Origin: Scytonema hofmannii PCC 7110
Lineage (GTDB): Bacteria; Cyanobacteriota; Cyanobacteriia; Cyanobacteriales; Nostocaceae
NCBI RefSeq assembly: GCF_000346485.2
Contig: NZ_KQ976354.1
Coordinates: 10,684,341-10,748,340 of the forward strand
Length of the DNA stretch: 64,000 nt
Reading direction: 5' to 3'
The first letter of the stretch is position 1. The number at the start of each line of letters is the position of its first letter. Shown here in pieces: positions 38,701 to 45,411 of the stretch. Below the pieces are notes generated by a model. That model saw only the letters and a program-made list of their open reading frames with translations, was not told the origin of the DNA and did no database searches. Made by a program: the position numbers and the translations under genes.

Positions 38701-40153
38701 CATCTATGGTGTTGTTGCTGTTACCACCGTTTAACACCACCTGTTCAATGTTGCTAAGGGTATCTGGTCCAATACCAGTGAGTTGAGTATTTTTTAGGAT
38801 AAAGTTGACATCGGCTGTTTCACTTAGCGTATCAATGCCATCACCACCATCAAAATTGTCATCACCCGCACCACCAGACAAGTAATCATTTCCAGCACCA
38901 CCAGATAAAATATCTTTTTTTGCGCTACCAATGAGGGTATCGTTACCTGCACCGCCATAAAGCCAGACACGGCCTAAAGTGAACGCTGATGCATCTAAAG
39001 TGTTATTACCATTACCACCAGCCAATATTGCCTGTTCAATATTGATAAAAGTATCACTTCCTAACCCAACAAGTTGAGTGTTAGTGAGGGTGAAATTAAC
39101 ATCTGCTGTTTCTCTTAATACATCTATACCGTCACCACCATCAATGGTATCGTCGCCCCCATTACCGGACAAATTATCATTACCAGCACCTCCTTGAATA
39201 ATATCATTATCCGTACCGCCAGAGAGGTTGTCATGACTTGCACCACCTTTAAGCGTATCATTACCAGCACCGCCGAACAGCGAGACGCTACCTAAAGTGA
39301 ACTCTGATGCATCTAGAGTGTTATCACCATTACCACCAGCTAGCCTTGCTTGTTCAATGTTTCTAAGAGTGTCGCTTCCTAAACCAATCAGTTGAGTATT
39401 CGTTAGGGTGAAGTTGACATCTGCCGTTTCATTCAGCATATCAATACCATCGCCACCATCAATGGTATCGTCTCCTGCACCACCAAATATAGTGTCAGCA
39501 CCACTACCACCGTTTAGAATATCATTTCCACCCCGCCCATACAGGGAATCGTTTCCTTCATAACCGTTAATCTCATCTGCTGCTGCACTACCAGTTAGCG
39601 TATCGTTTGCAGATGTACCATTAATAATGTTAGTATTTAATAGCCCAATTTCTGAAGCAGTAGAGGACAGTGCCACAGAAGTATTAATTTCACCAACTTT
39701 AACTTCCAGTTCCCAGTCTCCCCCAAGAATGCTGCTGCCAGTCAAGTCATTAGAAGCAGCAATGTTAGCACCAGTCAAAGAATGCAATCGCTTAAGAAAA
39801 TTTTGTCCATCATTGCTTGCACCAACATTACAGCCGTAGAGGAAGAGATTAGGCAATTGGGGAGAATTGGAGGATTGGGAAAACCAAGCTTTTAATTGTT
39901 CGGTATAGTGTTCTAACGTACCGAGACTCAACTGAGTGTTGCCCAAGTAAAGCGTACCAGGAGAACCATGCGAAACGATATGAACATTTTCAATTCCACG
40001 GCATTGCAGTAAAACCTGCGTGATTTGTTCTACCCCATTCTGTTTGGAGTCAAGAACAACTACCTCAATTTCTGGTGCTACTCCCTTCAACAAGAGTTCG
40101 TAATTTTTTACTGATGAGTCTATAAAAAGAACACTTGTAGCTTTAGTATTCAT
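35774..40153 (-). CDS. Giant DUF4347/RTX modular calcium-binding protein
   Basis: 1459 residues. Residues about 8-165 match DUF4347 (SVLFIDSSVKNYELLLKG, HIVSHGSPGTLYLG, LFLYGCNVG), a domain at the N-terminus of many large cyanobacterial surface proteins. The rest consists of twelve modules of about 85-130 residues. Each has a non-RTX unit (pattern ETADVNFTLTNTQL, then NIEQ, then NTLDASAFTLG) followed by GGAGNDTL nonapeptides that bind calcium in beta-rolls. A last block of repeats and a 70-residue tail end the protein. There is no classical signal peptide, so type I export is expected. The place beside polysaccharide genes suggests a cell-surface or sheath role (inference). Confidence 0.88.
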   Translation of the reverse strand: MNTKATSVLFIDSSVKNYELLLKGVAPEIEVVVLDSKQNGVEQITQVLLQCRGIENVHIVSHGSPGTLYLGNTQLSLGTLEHYTEQLKAWFSQSSNSPQLPNLFLYGCNVGASNDGQNFLKRLHSLTGANIAASNDLTGSSILGGDWELEVKVGEINTSVALSSTASEIGLLNTNIINGTSANDTLTGSAAADEINGYEGNDSLYGRGGNDILNGGSGADTIFGGAGDDTIDGGDGIDMLNETADVNFTLTNTQLIGLGSDTLRNIEQARLAGGNGDNTLDASEFTLGSVSLFGGAGNDTLKGGASHDNLSGGTDNDIIQGGAGNDNLSGNGGDDTIDGGDGIDVLRETADVNFTLTNTQLVGLGSDTFINIEQAILAGGNGNNTLDASAFTLGRVWLYGGAGNDTLIGSAKKDILSGGAGNDYLSGGAGDDNFDGGDGIDTLSETADVNFILKNTQLTGIGPDTLSNIEQVVLNGGNSNNTIDASAFTLGRVWLSGGGGNDVIKGSAGDDTLDGGDGIDTVSETADVNFTLTNTQLIGISADTLSNIEQVTLVGGNSDNIINASTFTLGNVSLSGGAGNDTVSGGAGNDTVSGGAGNDTVSGGMGNDTIDGGDGIDLLSETANVNFILTNSQLTGTGNDTLSSIEQAKLAGGNGDNTIDASAFTLGTVSLFGGAGNDVIKGGTSHDSISGGSGNDTINGNAGHDNISGDGGDNVIDGGYGIDTLRETADVNFTLTNTELIGLGKDIFTNIEQVMLSGGNGDNTLDASTFSLGTVWLYGVAGNDTLKGSIKNDNLSGGTGNDIIDGGKGFDTLSESGDVNFTLTNTQLTGLGSDVLNSIEQVRLTGGISNNTIDASAFTLGSVSLFGDAGNDILKGSLGNDTLSGGAGNDIIEGGNGTDTVSDAADTNFSLTNTQLIGAGIDTLNSIEQASLTGGVSDNILDASAFTLGGVFLFGAAGNDTLKGTSSNDTLSGGAGNDIIEGGIGTDTVSDAADVNFTLTNSQLIGAGIDTLVSIEQASLTGGISNNTLDASAFTLGSVTLSGGEGNDTLIACASNDTLSGGGGDDNINGGSGTDTLSESGDLDFTLTNTQLTGLGNDTFSNIEQAKLTGGISNNTINASAFSLGNVSLFGGEGNDILIGGTLNDTLSGGEGNDTIDGGTGNDTLSESADVNFTLTNTQLVGLGNDTFSNIEQVTLTGGTDNNVLDASAFTLTSVTLSGGAGNDILNGGAGNDILNGGAGNDVLNGGAGNDTFNSSAGNDTIDGDSGKDLLNESANVNFTLTNTQLVGLGNHSISNIEQVKLTGGIGDNTINASAFTLGDVTLVGGDGKDILTGGASHDFLYGQNGNDTLKGDAGNDTLSGGVGDDLLNGGAGFDKLYGDAGADTFVLVSGNGTDNIYSFEDSVDKLGLSGALTYGALTITYSGGNTSIRVTSTNEVLATLISINSSLINENDFTSVSG
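36300..39600 (-). repeat. Twelve-fold coding repeat array inside the RTX gene
   Basis: The modules of the protein above show as long DNA repeats with moderate divergence, and shorter near-identical units (accagcgccaccgttcagaa) lie in tandem at about 36410-36500. The same array causes long antisense open frames on the + strand, which are not genes. Confidence 0.75.
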
Positions 40154-40639
40154 AACTTTAACGTGGATATTCCTTGAAAAATTTGTTTATATATTGGTCA
40201 AAAAAGAGTAAAGAACCAGAAATTCCTTACCTAACTCTTTTGGAGATATTGGTTACTTCTAAGCAGGTTTTTACTAAAAAAACTTATAAATACCTCTTAC
40301 TTAAACTATATTGCCCGATCTCTACTATCGGTTACCTTGAGGAAAATGCTGAAATTCGACCGAAGAAATTTAAATCTTTGCTTCATATAAAAAAATGAAT
40401 ATATTTAAATTACTTGATTTCAGATAAAAAGTTTTTTATAAGATAAAATCTTTATAAAGTAAGGATTAGCTACTTAAGTATTAACCTGATTAGTTATCAA
40501 AAAAATTACGAAGATATTTAATTTTAGAAAAAATTTGTATGTATGGATTTCTCTCAAGCACACGATTTTTTAATGTTTACTATAACAATATGAGACACTA
40601 ATCTTAAAATAGGTTAAAATGGCAAATTTACCACTAACT
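40154..40639. other. 486-base A/T-rich region without a supported gene
   Basis: Upstream region of the giant RTX gene on the - strand. A 74-codon frame on the + strand (40174-40398) has no ribosome site and no recognisable features. The A/T-rich stretch should carry the RTX promoter, but no boxes are called. Confidence 0.45.
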
Positions 40640-40966
40640 CTACCCGTTCTCTAAACTTACACTTTTGTCTCGGCAATACCGAGTACTTAGGGCCGCAAAA
40701 CAATTCCTATCCGGTTCAATACAAACAACTCTGTTTGCAAGCTGCTTAAAGACCCAGGTTTTGTCACCATGATTAGCTCCGATATCGAACACCGTATCAA
40801 GATTTGTGCCCAAAGCATCTCTATAGAAAGCTAAGTCATTATTGAGTGCCTTAATATAAGCAGGGTTCTTGTACTTCAGTAACCAATAATAAAATGTAGA
40901 GTATCTAAAACTGTTATAGATGCCAAATTGTAAGAAAGTTTTCTTCAAAAATGATTTTATTGTCAT
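40640..40966 (-). pseudogene. FkbM methyltransferase, N-terminal fragment
   Basis: From ATG 40966 (MTIKSFLKKTFLQFGIYNS) the reading frame runs into an FkbM SAM-binding loop, TVFDIGANHGDKTWVFKQL and VCIEPDRNCFAAL, then stops after about 108 residues. A complete FkbM protein has about 240-280 residues, and the diagnostic D-x-EG-x-E motif is missing. The frame is open upstream to 41101, but that part encodes a low-complexity stretch from a dispersed repeat. It is therefore a 3'-truncated remnant and probably not functional. Confidence 0.75.
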
Positions 40967-41231
40967 AAATTTTGCTTGCGATCGGCGTACTTTAATATTA
41001 AAGGGACTTGACGTATTCAGGCGAGCGCCACCTCCTGAAGCCACTTTATCATTCCGCACATCCCGTAAGCCTGTCAACCCGAGGGACAGAGGAAAGCTCA
41101 TAATAATGAGATAGACTGAAGTTATGCTTCTTGATGCAAAAAATATATTGCATATCTCGTTGATTCAACATCCCAAGATTCTATTAGGCACTTCACTGTA
41201 AGCATAAAAAAGATCTCAAAAGTTGTTGCAC

Positions 41232-41699
41232 TCAACTAGTTCTACTAATAAGCGTGGCAACCGTGTTGGTTTGAGTCACAACGAGTTTGGTAAGTTCACC
41301 AATATTAAGTGCTTGCTGCTTAGCTACTTCTAGATGACCATTCACGGCGCTAGTAAGTTCACTAATGCGGTCAGCCAGTCTATCAATTTTGTCACCCAAC
41401 CGCTCGATTTTGATATCGATCGCAGTGAGATGCTCGGACATTAATCCAACCTGGATCTCAATCCGGTCAGCAGACTGCCGCATCCCCAACACGGCATCGT
41501 TAACTTGACGTTCAATTCGGTCTGTAGTCTGCTGCATCCCTTCTAAAGCACGGTCAACATTCTGACCCATACGGTCAACATTCTGAGTAGTTTGCTCTAC
41601 TGTCGCAACCAACGCACTAAGTTGACGGTCTGTCACCTCACGACTGGCAGCGATCGCATCCATAACGCGGTTAATTACATTACTACTAGATTCAGTCAC
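41232..41699 (-). CDS. Coiled-coil protein of unknown function
   Basis: 155 residues, almost wholly heptad-like helix: repeated VDRMGQNVDRALEGMQQTTD and IKIERLGDKIDRLADRISEL. No membrane segment and no catalytic motif. Similar small coiled-coil proteins are frequent in filamentous cyanobacteria and usually unnamed. It stands alone between the FkbM fragment and the divergent DoxX gene. Function not assigned. Confidence 0.65.
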   Translation of the reverse strand: MTESSSNVINRVMDAIAASREVTDRQLSALVATVEQTTQNVDRMGQNVDRALEGMQQTTDRIERQVNDAVLGMRQSADRIEIQVGLMSEHLTAIDIKIERLGDKIDRLADRISELTSAVNGHLEVAKQQALNIGELTKLVVTQTNTVATLISRTS

Positions 41700-41906
41700 T
41701 TACTTTTCCTTATATTTTACCCCAGGATCTTCTTGAGAAAATCATAGCCTAAAAAACTTAAGAAGATTACTGTATTGACGCTTCAAATACTGTTGCCCTA
41801 AGTGCGATCGCTACATCGGTCACAACTACTCATTTACATTTCTTTATGTTTTTGTTAATTTTTTTAATATGTCCTCATAAAATCGCTCATCATTAACATT
41901 GCAAAC

Positions 41907-42443
41907 ATGAAAACCACTGCCCTTCTGACCGACATCTTCAAACCCAACTTCAATCCCAGTGTTGCTTCTCAAACAGCTTGGGCGATTCTGAGAGTCGTCG
42001 TTGGCATCATCATGATCCACAACGGGTTAGACAAACTAGGTAACATCGAAAGCTTCTCCCAAGCCTACGTCGAGGTCATTGGTTTACCCTTTCCCCTGTT
42101 TTTCAGCTACCTAGCAGCATTCACCGAACTCCTAGGCGCACCATTAGTCGCCATTGGTTTGTTTACCCGTGTAGCATCACTGGGTTTGTTCTCAACCATG
42201 TGTGTTGCTATATACCATCACATTCTAGTTGCTGGCTTAAACATTTCCTACCTAGAACTGTCTTTAATTTATGCAACTTGCTTTCTCTTCCTCACCATCA
42301 ATGGTGCAGGTCTATTTTCCACCGACGCCTTAATTGCCAACTGGCTAGATGCCAATTCCCTATCCATCCAAGCCAAGCAAATCATGCGTCTGGAGAAGTC
42401 TTATCAAGCAGCAAGCGCTGAGCCAGTAAGCAGTAACCAGTAA
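41907..42443 (+). CDS. DoxX family membrane protein
   Basis: 178 residues with four membrane helices. WAILRVVVGIIMIHNGLDKL and YLAAFTELLGAPLVAIGLFTR are the DoxX signature. Family members act in redox or sulphur-related membrane complexes, often of unclear function. The last codons (SSNQ) and the TAA stop lie within degenerate CAGTAAC-type heptamer repeats, so the natural C-terminus may have been altered by repeat spread. Confidence 0.88.
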   Translation: MKTTALLTDIFKPNFNPSVASQTAWAILRVVVGIIMIHNGLDKLGNIESFSQAYVEVIGLPFPLFFSYLAAFTELLGAPLVAIGLFTRVASLGLFSTMCVAIYHHILVAGLNISYLELSLIYATCFLFLTINGAGLFSTDALIANWLDANSLSIQAKQIMRLEKSYQAASAEPVSSNQ

Positions 42444-42455
42444 CCAGTGACCAAA
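42422..42455 (+). repeat. Degenerate heptanucleotide repeat over the DoxX stop
   Basis: Imperfect copies of an agTAACC/agTGACC heptamer overlap the stop codon and the following bases. It belongs to the same family as the repeats at 50019, 51524 and 61992. Confidence 0.55.
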
Positions 42456-42585
42456 TAATTCGTAATTGAAGCCAATAATTACGAATTACTAATGACTAAT
42501 TATTTTGTGGGAAGGTTGTCCCCTCAGGGTTTGCTAAGCCGATAATTCCATAACTAGCACAGCCTTAGTAAACCTAATTCTCGTG

Positions 42586-42611
42586 GGGTGGGCGTCCTCG
42601 CCCGCCCTTTT
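42586..42611 (+). terminator. GC-rich hairpin followed by T run
   Basis: Arms gggtgggc (42586-42593) and gcccgccc (42600-42607, one G:T pair) with loop gtcctc, then four T. It could end transcription from DoxX. A related gcgggcg/cgcccgc hairpin is at 60082-60099. Confidence 0.5.
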
Positions 42612-42674
42612 GTGCAAATTCAAAGTTTTCTATAATGAGATAGCTGTTACCGCTTCATGGGAGATGTCAGTGTT

Positions 42675-43031
42675 ATGGAAACAATTTATAGAATTGACAG
42701 GCAAAACTCATCATACTGTTATCCTCTAATAGAAACATCCGATTTAGAGGAAACATTTATACAACTAGCAGAACAATGGCGACGGGAGACAGGGATGATT
42801 TCTTTAGTGACCAAAATGGTCATGCACCCAGCTTACCAACGAATTATTGGCATGGGACACCCTGTGGTTCCGCTAATTTTGCGCGAACTTGAAAATGAAC
42901 CTGACCATTGGTTTTGGGCATTACAATCAATCACAGGTGCGAATCCCGTTCCGCCTGAACAACGCGGTAATTTAAAGCAAATGGCAACGGTGTGGATACA
43001 ATGGGGCAAGGAGCATGGCTACAGATGTTGA
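42675..43031 (+). CDS. Small protein of unknown function (often near toxin-antitoxin genes)
   Basis: I chose ATG 42675, which has gggag 12 bases upstream. ATG 42657 would add six residues. 118 residues, not assigned to a family. It contains MVMHPAYQRIIGMGHPVVPL and HWFWALQSITGANPV, a helical, aromatic-rich pattern I have seen in unnamed proteins of cyanobacterial accessory regions. It precedes the ParE-type pair by 126 bases on the same strand. No function is claimed. Confidence 0.6.
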   Translation: METIYRIDRQNSSYCYPLIETSDLEETFIQLAEQWRRETGMISLVTKMVMHPAYQRIIGMGHPVVPLILRELENEPDHWFWALQSITGANPVPPEQRGNLKQMATVWIQWGKEHGYRC

Positions 43032-43157
43032 ATCCTCCCTAAACTAAAGCCACAGGGAAGATGTCAAGTGTATTCCACAAATTACACGGGATTGCTATAG
43101 TACGACAAAAAATAGAATATTATGATAAACGATTTCAAAACTTTAGGAAAGTGAAGT

Positions 43158-43394
43158 ATGGTTAATGCAACTTATGACGACATCTTTGGTGCAGCCCTTG
43201 CTTTGCCACCAGGACTAAGAGCAATGCTAGCTGAACATTTGCTTAAAAGCTTGGATGCAGACAAGCAGATGGAATTGGATGAGCTTTGGGCAGAAGAGGT
43301 AGAAAAGAGAGTTCAAGAAATTGAACAAGGTGTTGTAACTCCAGTAGCAGGAGCGCAAATTTTGCACGAACTAAGATCGAGACAAAAGAAATAA
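43158..43394 (+). CDS. Antitoxin, addiction-module component
   Basis: 78 residues. YDDIFGAALALPPGLRAMLAEHL and LDADKQMELDELWAEEVEKRV are typical of the addiction-module antitoxins (TIGR02574 type) that pair with ParE/RelE toxins. It would bind and neutralise the product of the next gene, which starts 2 bases after its stop, and repress the shared promoter. Confidence 0.88.
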   Translation: MVNATYDDIFGAALALPPGLRAMLAEHLLKSLDADKQMELDELWAEEVEKRVQEIEQGVVTPVAGAQILHELRSRQKK

Positions 43395-43396
43395 TT

Positions 43397-43687
43397 ATGG
43401 CATATGACTTTCATCCTGAGGCTAAACGTGAGTTAGAGAATGCGGTTGCTTATTATGACAATATCAATACCGAATTAGGTGATACCTTATTAAACGAAGT
43501 TGAACAAAGTTTAGAGCGAATTGTTAAATTTCCAGAAGCTTGGTCTAAGTTATCAAAGAATACAAGACGTTGCCGATTAGTAGGCTTCCCTTATGGAATT
43601 GTCTACCAAGTGGTGAATGAACGAGTTTTGGTACTTGCCTTCATGCATCTTCAACAAAAACCTAACTACTGGATGGATCGAATATAA
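43397..43687 (+). CDS. ParE/RelE superfamily toxin
   Basis: 96 residues. YDFHPEAKRELENAVAYYD at the N-terminus and RRCRLVGFPYGIVYQVVNER in the core strands match the ParE/RelE fold. Members of the RelE branch cleave mRNA on the ribosome and ParE ones poison gyrase. The sequence does not decide between these. Encoded directly behind its antitoxin. Confidence 0.88.
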   Translation: MAYDFHPEAKRELENAVAYYDNINTELGDTLLNEVEQSLERIVKFPEAWSKLSKNTRRCRLVGFPYGIVYQVVNERVLVLAFMHLQQKPNYWMDRI

Positions 43688-43696
43688 ACAAACAAT

Positions 43697-44347
43697 CTAG
43701 CCATTTTCTTCCTCATCTGATGCCAAAGAACTGCGTAATTCACGGATAGCTACACCTGTGCCGCGATCGCTTGCTGCTTTTAAGCATTGAGTGATAAGAG
43801 TTCTTAAATCCACATTAGGGAAGTAGCGGCTGGTTGGTTGCAGTTGGTATTCATTTTCCTGCAAACCATAAATTGACAATCGATCGCGTTTGAATAGCCA
43901 AACCTCTGGGATACGATAAGGGGTATAATCGTTGAAATCGGTATATGAAGTGACATCAATTTCAATTGCTAAATCGGGTGATGGGTCAGTGTCCCAGTCC
44001 AATCTATCTCGTCCCACCACTGCTTGCCAATTATCGATATAAAAGCAATAATCTGGCTCAATGCCACTTTCAGAAGGCAATTGCATTGTAATAGGAGTAA
44101 ATGCTTCGTAATTGCGGTTTTGGGCATCAAGTAAAACTTTAACAACATCTGCCAAAATATTAGCCTCACGTCCATGTTTGGGCAGTGGTGACATGAGTAA
44201 AATTTCTCCAGTGCGGTACTTAATACGTGGAATAGAGGAATCGCCTCGACTATCGCAAAGGGTACGATACAGTTGCCAGGAACCGGGCATTCGCACCAAC
44301 GTTCCGGAGGGTAGCTGAATTTTTTCGCTCGAAATTACGGCGTACAT
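43697..44347 (-). CDS. Uma2 family endonuclease (DUF820)
   Basis: 216 residues. A PD-(D/E)XK-type nuclease core: EPDYCFYIDNWQAV and SPDLAIEIDVTSYTD. This family is greatly expanded in cyanobacteria and its role is mostly unknown. The gene is complete. Its first 71 codons have been duplicated 980 bases upstream (45122-45337). It converges on the ParE-type toxin with only 9 bases between. Confidence 0.86.
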   Translation of the reverse strand: MYAVISSEKIQLPSGTLVRMPGSWQLYRTLCDSRGDSSIPRIKYRTGEILLMSPLPKHGREANILADVVKVLLDAQNRNYEAFTPITMQLPSESGIEPDYCFYIDNWQAVVGRDRLDWDTDPSPDLAIEIDVTSYTDFNDYTPYRIPEVWLFKRDRLSIYGLQENEYQLQPTSRYFPNVDLRTLITQCLKAASDRGTGVAIRELRSSLASDEEENG

Positions 44348-44357
44348 AGTTTTGATG
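44142..44357 (-). repeat. 216-bp direct repeat, copy 1 (start of Uma2 gene)
   Basis: It is matched by 45122-45337 with about five mismatches by eye and an exact offset of 980 bases. The two copies bracket the PIN toxin and its partner. Confidence 0.85.
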
Positions 44358-44371
44358 ATAAAATAGCAATA

Positions 44372-44581
44372 TTAACCTTGCTCTTCATATTTTTTAATTT
44401 TTTCATACAAACTATCGACAGTTTCATCGGCAAAAAGTTGCTCTTTCAATTTGAGATAATCGCCCTCACTCAGCTTACAAGCAGCCCAGAAGCGCAAGAC
44501 TTTTGATGGTTCTAAATGTGTCATTAACACTTGCATAGCTTCTTGTAAGATCTGCTGTTCGTCATGTACCTTGATAGTCAT
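44372..44581 (-). CDS. Probable antitoxin partner of PIN toxin
   Basis: 69 residues, helical, acidic: MTIKVHDEQQILQEAMQVL and LEPSKVLRFWAACKLSEGDYL. It overlaps the end of the PIN gene by 20 bases, in the order toxin then small protein. It has no clear DNA-binding motif. Its size, place and tight overlap make an antitoxin role likely, but the family is not recognised with certainty. Confidence 0.6.
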   Translation of the reverse strand: MTIKVHDEQQILQEAMQVLMTHLEPSKVLRFWAACKLSEGDYLKLKEQLFADETVDSLYEKIKKYEEQG

Positions 44582-45011
44582 CTTCTACCTCTAAAATAAA
44601 ATTGGTTGGATTTATGACTCGAAAAGTTAATTTTTGGCAGCGATTGATTAATCTTTTATCAGAGGTGATAAGATAATTAGTCCCAGAAGCTTCCGCGCAG
44701 GCAACATGAAGAGCATCAATTGCTTTCAATCCTTGTTGTTCAAGTTGTTTAGCTCTTTGTTTAATCGTTTCATCTGCTTGTTGTCTGACAGTAGCCATTT
44801 GTAAGTATTGCTGCATTGCTTGTTGTTTAAGAGGAAATGGGTTTCGGCTATTTTCATACTCTAAAACTGAAGAACTCACTAATTCAATTGATTTGCCCTC
44901 AATCATTTGTAAAATTAAAATAACTGCTTGTGTCTCCAAAAATATCTTTGGCTGTGTCTGGTCATCAAAAGGACGATTATAAATACTTGTATCTAAATAA
45001 ACTCTGGTCAT
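44562..45011 (-). CDS. PIN domain ribonuclease toxin (VapC-like)
   Basis: 149 residues. RVYLDTSIYNRPFDD holds the first acidic residue, AIDALHVACAEASGTNYLIT the second set (D and later E/D), and SDKRLINRC the last, as in PIN nucleases that cut RNA with Mg2+. VapC-type members cleave tRNA or rRNA. It shares a cassette with the small helical protein downstream, and the cassette is bracketed by two copies of the Uma2 gene start. Confidence 0.82.
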   Translation of the reverse strand: MTRVYLDTSIYNRPFDDQTQPKIFLETQAVILILQMIEGKSIELVSSSVLEYENSRNPFPLKQQAMQQYLQMATVRQQADETIKQRAKQLEQQGLKAIDALHVACAEASGTNYLITSDKRLINRCQKLTFRVINPTNFILEVEDDYQGT

Positions 45012-45060
45012 GAGGGAGTTTCTACTATTCTATCTATCAAGCTTGGGAGCGATCGCTCTG

Positions 45061-45327
45061 TTATAGAGTTTTGGGTAAATATGGAACGGTTGGCGGTATC
45101 CACCCTACAGTACTGAGATTCACAACATCTGCCAAAATATTAGCTTCACGTCCATGTTTGGGCAGTGGAGACATGAGTAAAATTTCTCCAGTGCGGTACT
45201 TAATACGTGGAATAGAAGAATTGCCTCGACTATCGCAAAGGGTACGATACAGTTGCCAAGAACCGGGCATTCGCACCAACGTTCCGGAGGGTAGCTGAAT
45301 TTTTTCGCTCGAAATTACGGCGTACAT
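45061..45327 (-). pseudogene. Truncated duplicate of the Uma2 gene start
   Basis: The first 69 or so codons from ATG 45327 are those of the complete Uma2 gene (MYAVISSEKIQLPSGTLVRM), then the frame runs into unrelated sequence at 45121 and stops at 45061. The nuclease core motifs are missing, so this is a non-functional fragment created by duplication. Confidence 0.8.
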
Positions 45328-45337
45328 AGTTTTGATG
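45122..45337 (-). repeat. 216-bp direct repeat, copy 2
   Basis: Partner of 44142-44357. The copies differ at about five positions, for example gcctcacg/gcttcacg and cagtggtg/cagtggag, so the duplication is recent but not brand new. Confidence 0.85.
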
Positions 45338-45411
45338 GGGCGTTGTATCCCCATAATAAACAATTTAGCCCCCTCGCCCGTGGGAGAGGGGGTTGGGGGT
45401 GAGGGCAAAAC

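Noticed and set aside
36303-38786. Series of proline/serine-rich open frames on the + strand
   Set aside because: They are antisense shadows of the RTX repeat gene at 35774-40153. Their regular 'LPAPP' pattern mirrors the GGAGND codons, and they have no ribosome sites.
40174-40398. 74-codon frame divergent from the giant RTX gene
   Set aside because: No ribosome site and lysine-rich translation of A/T-rich DNA. It probably covers promoter sequence.
40967-41101. 45-residue N-terminal extension of the FkbM fragment
   Set aside because: It reads through a dispersed repeat. The methyltransferase-like sequence begins at ATG 40966.
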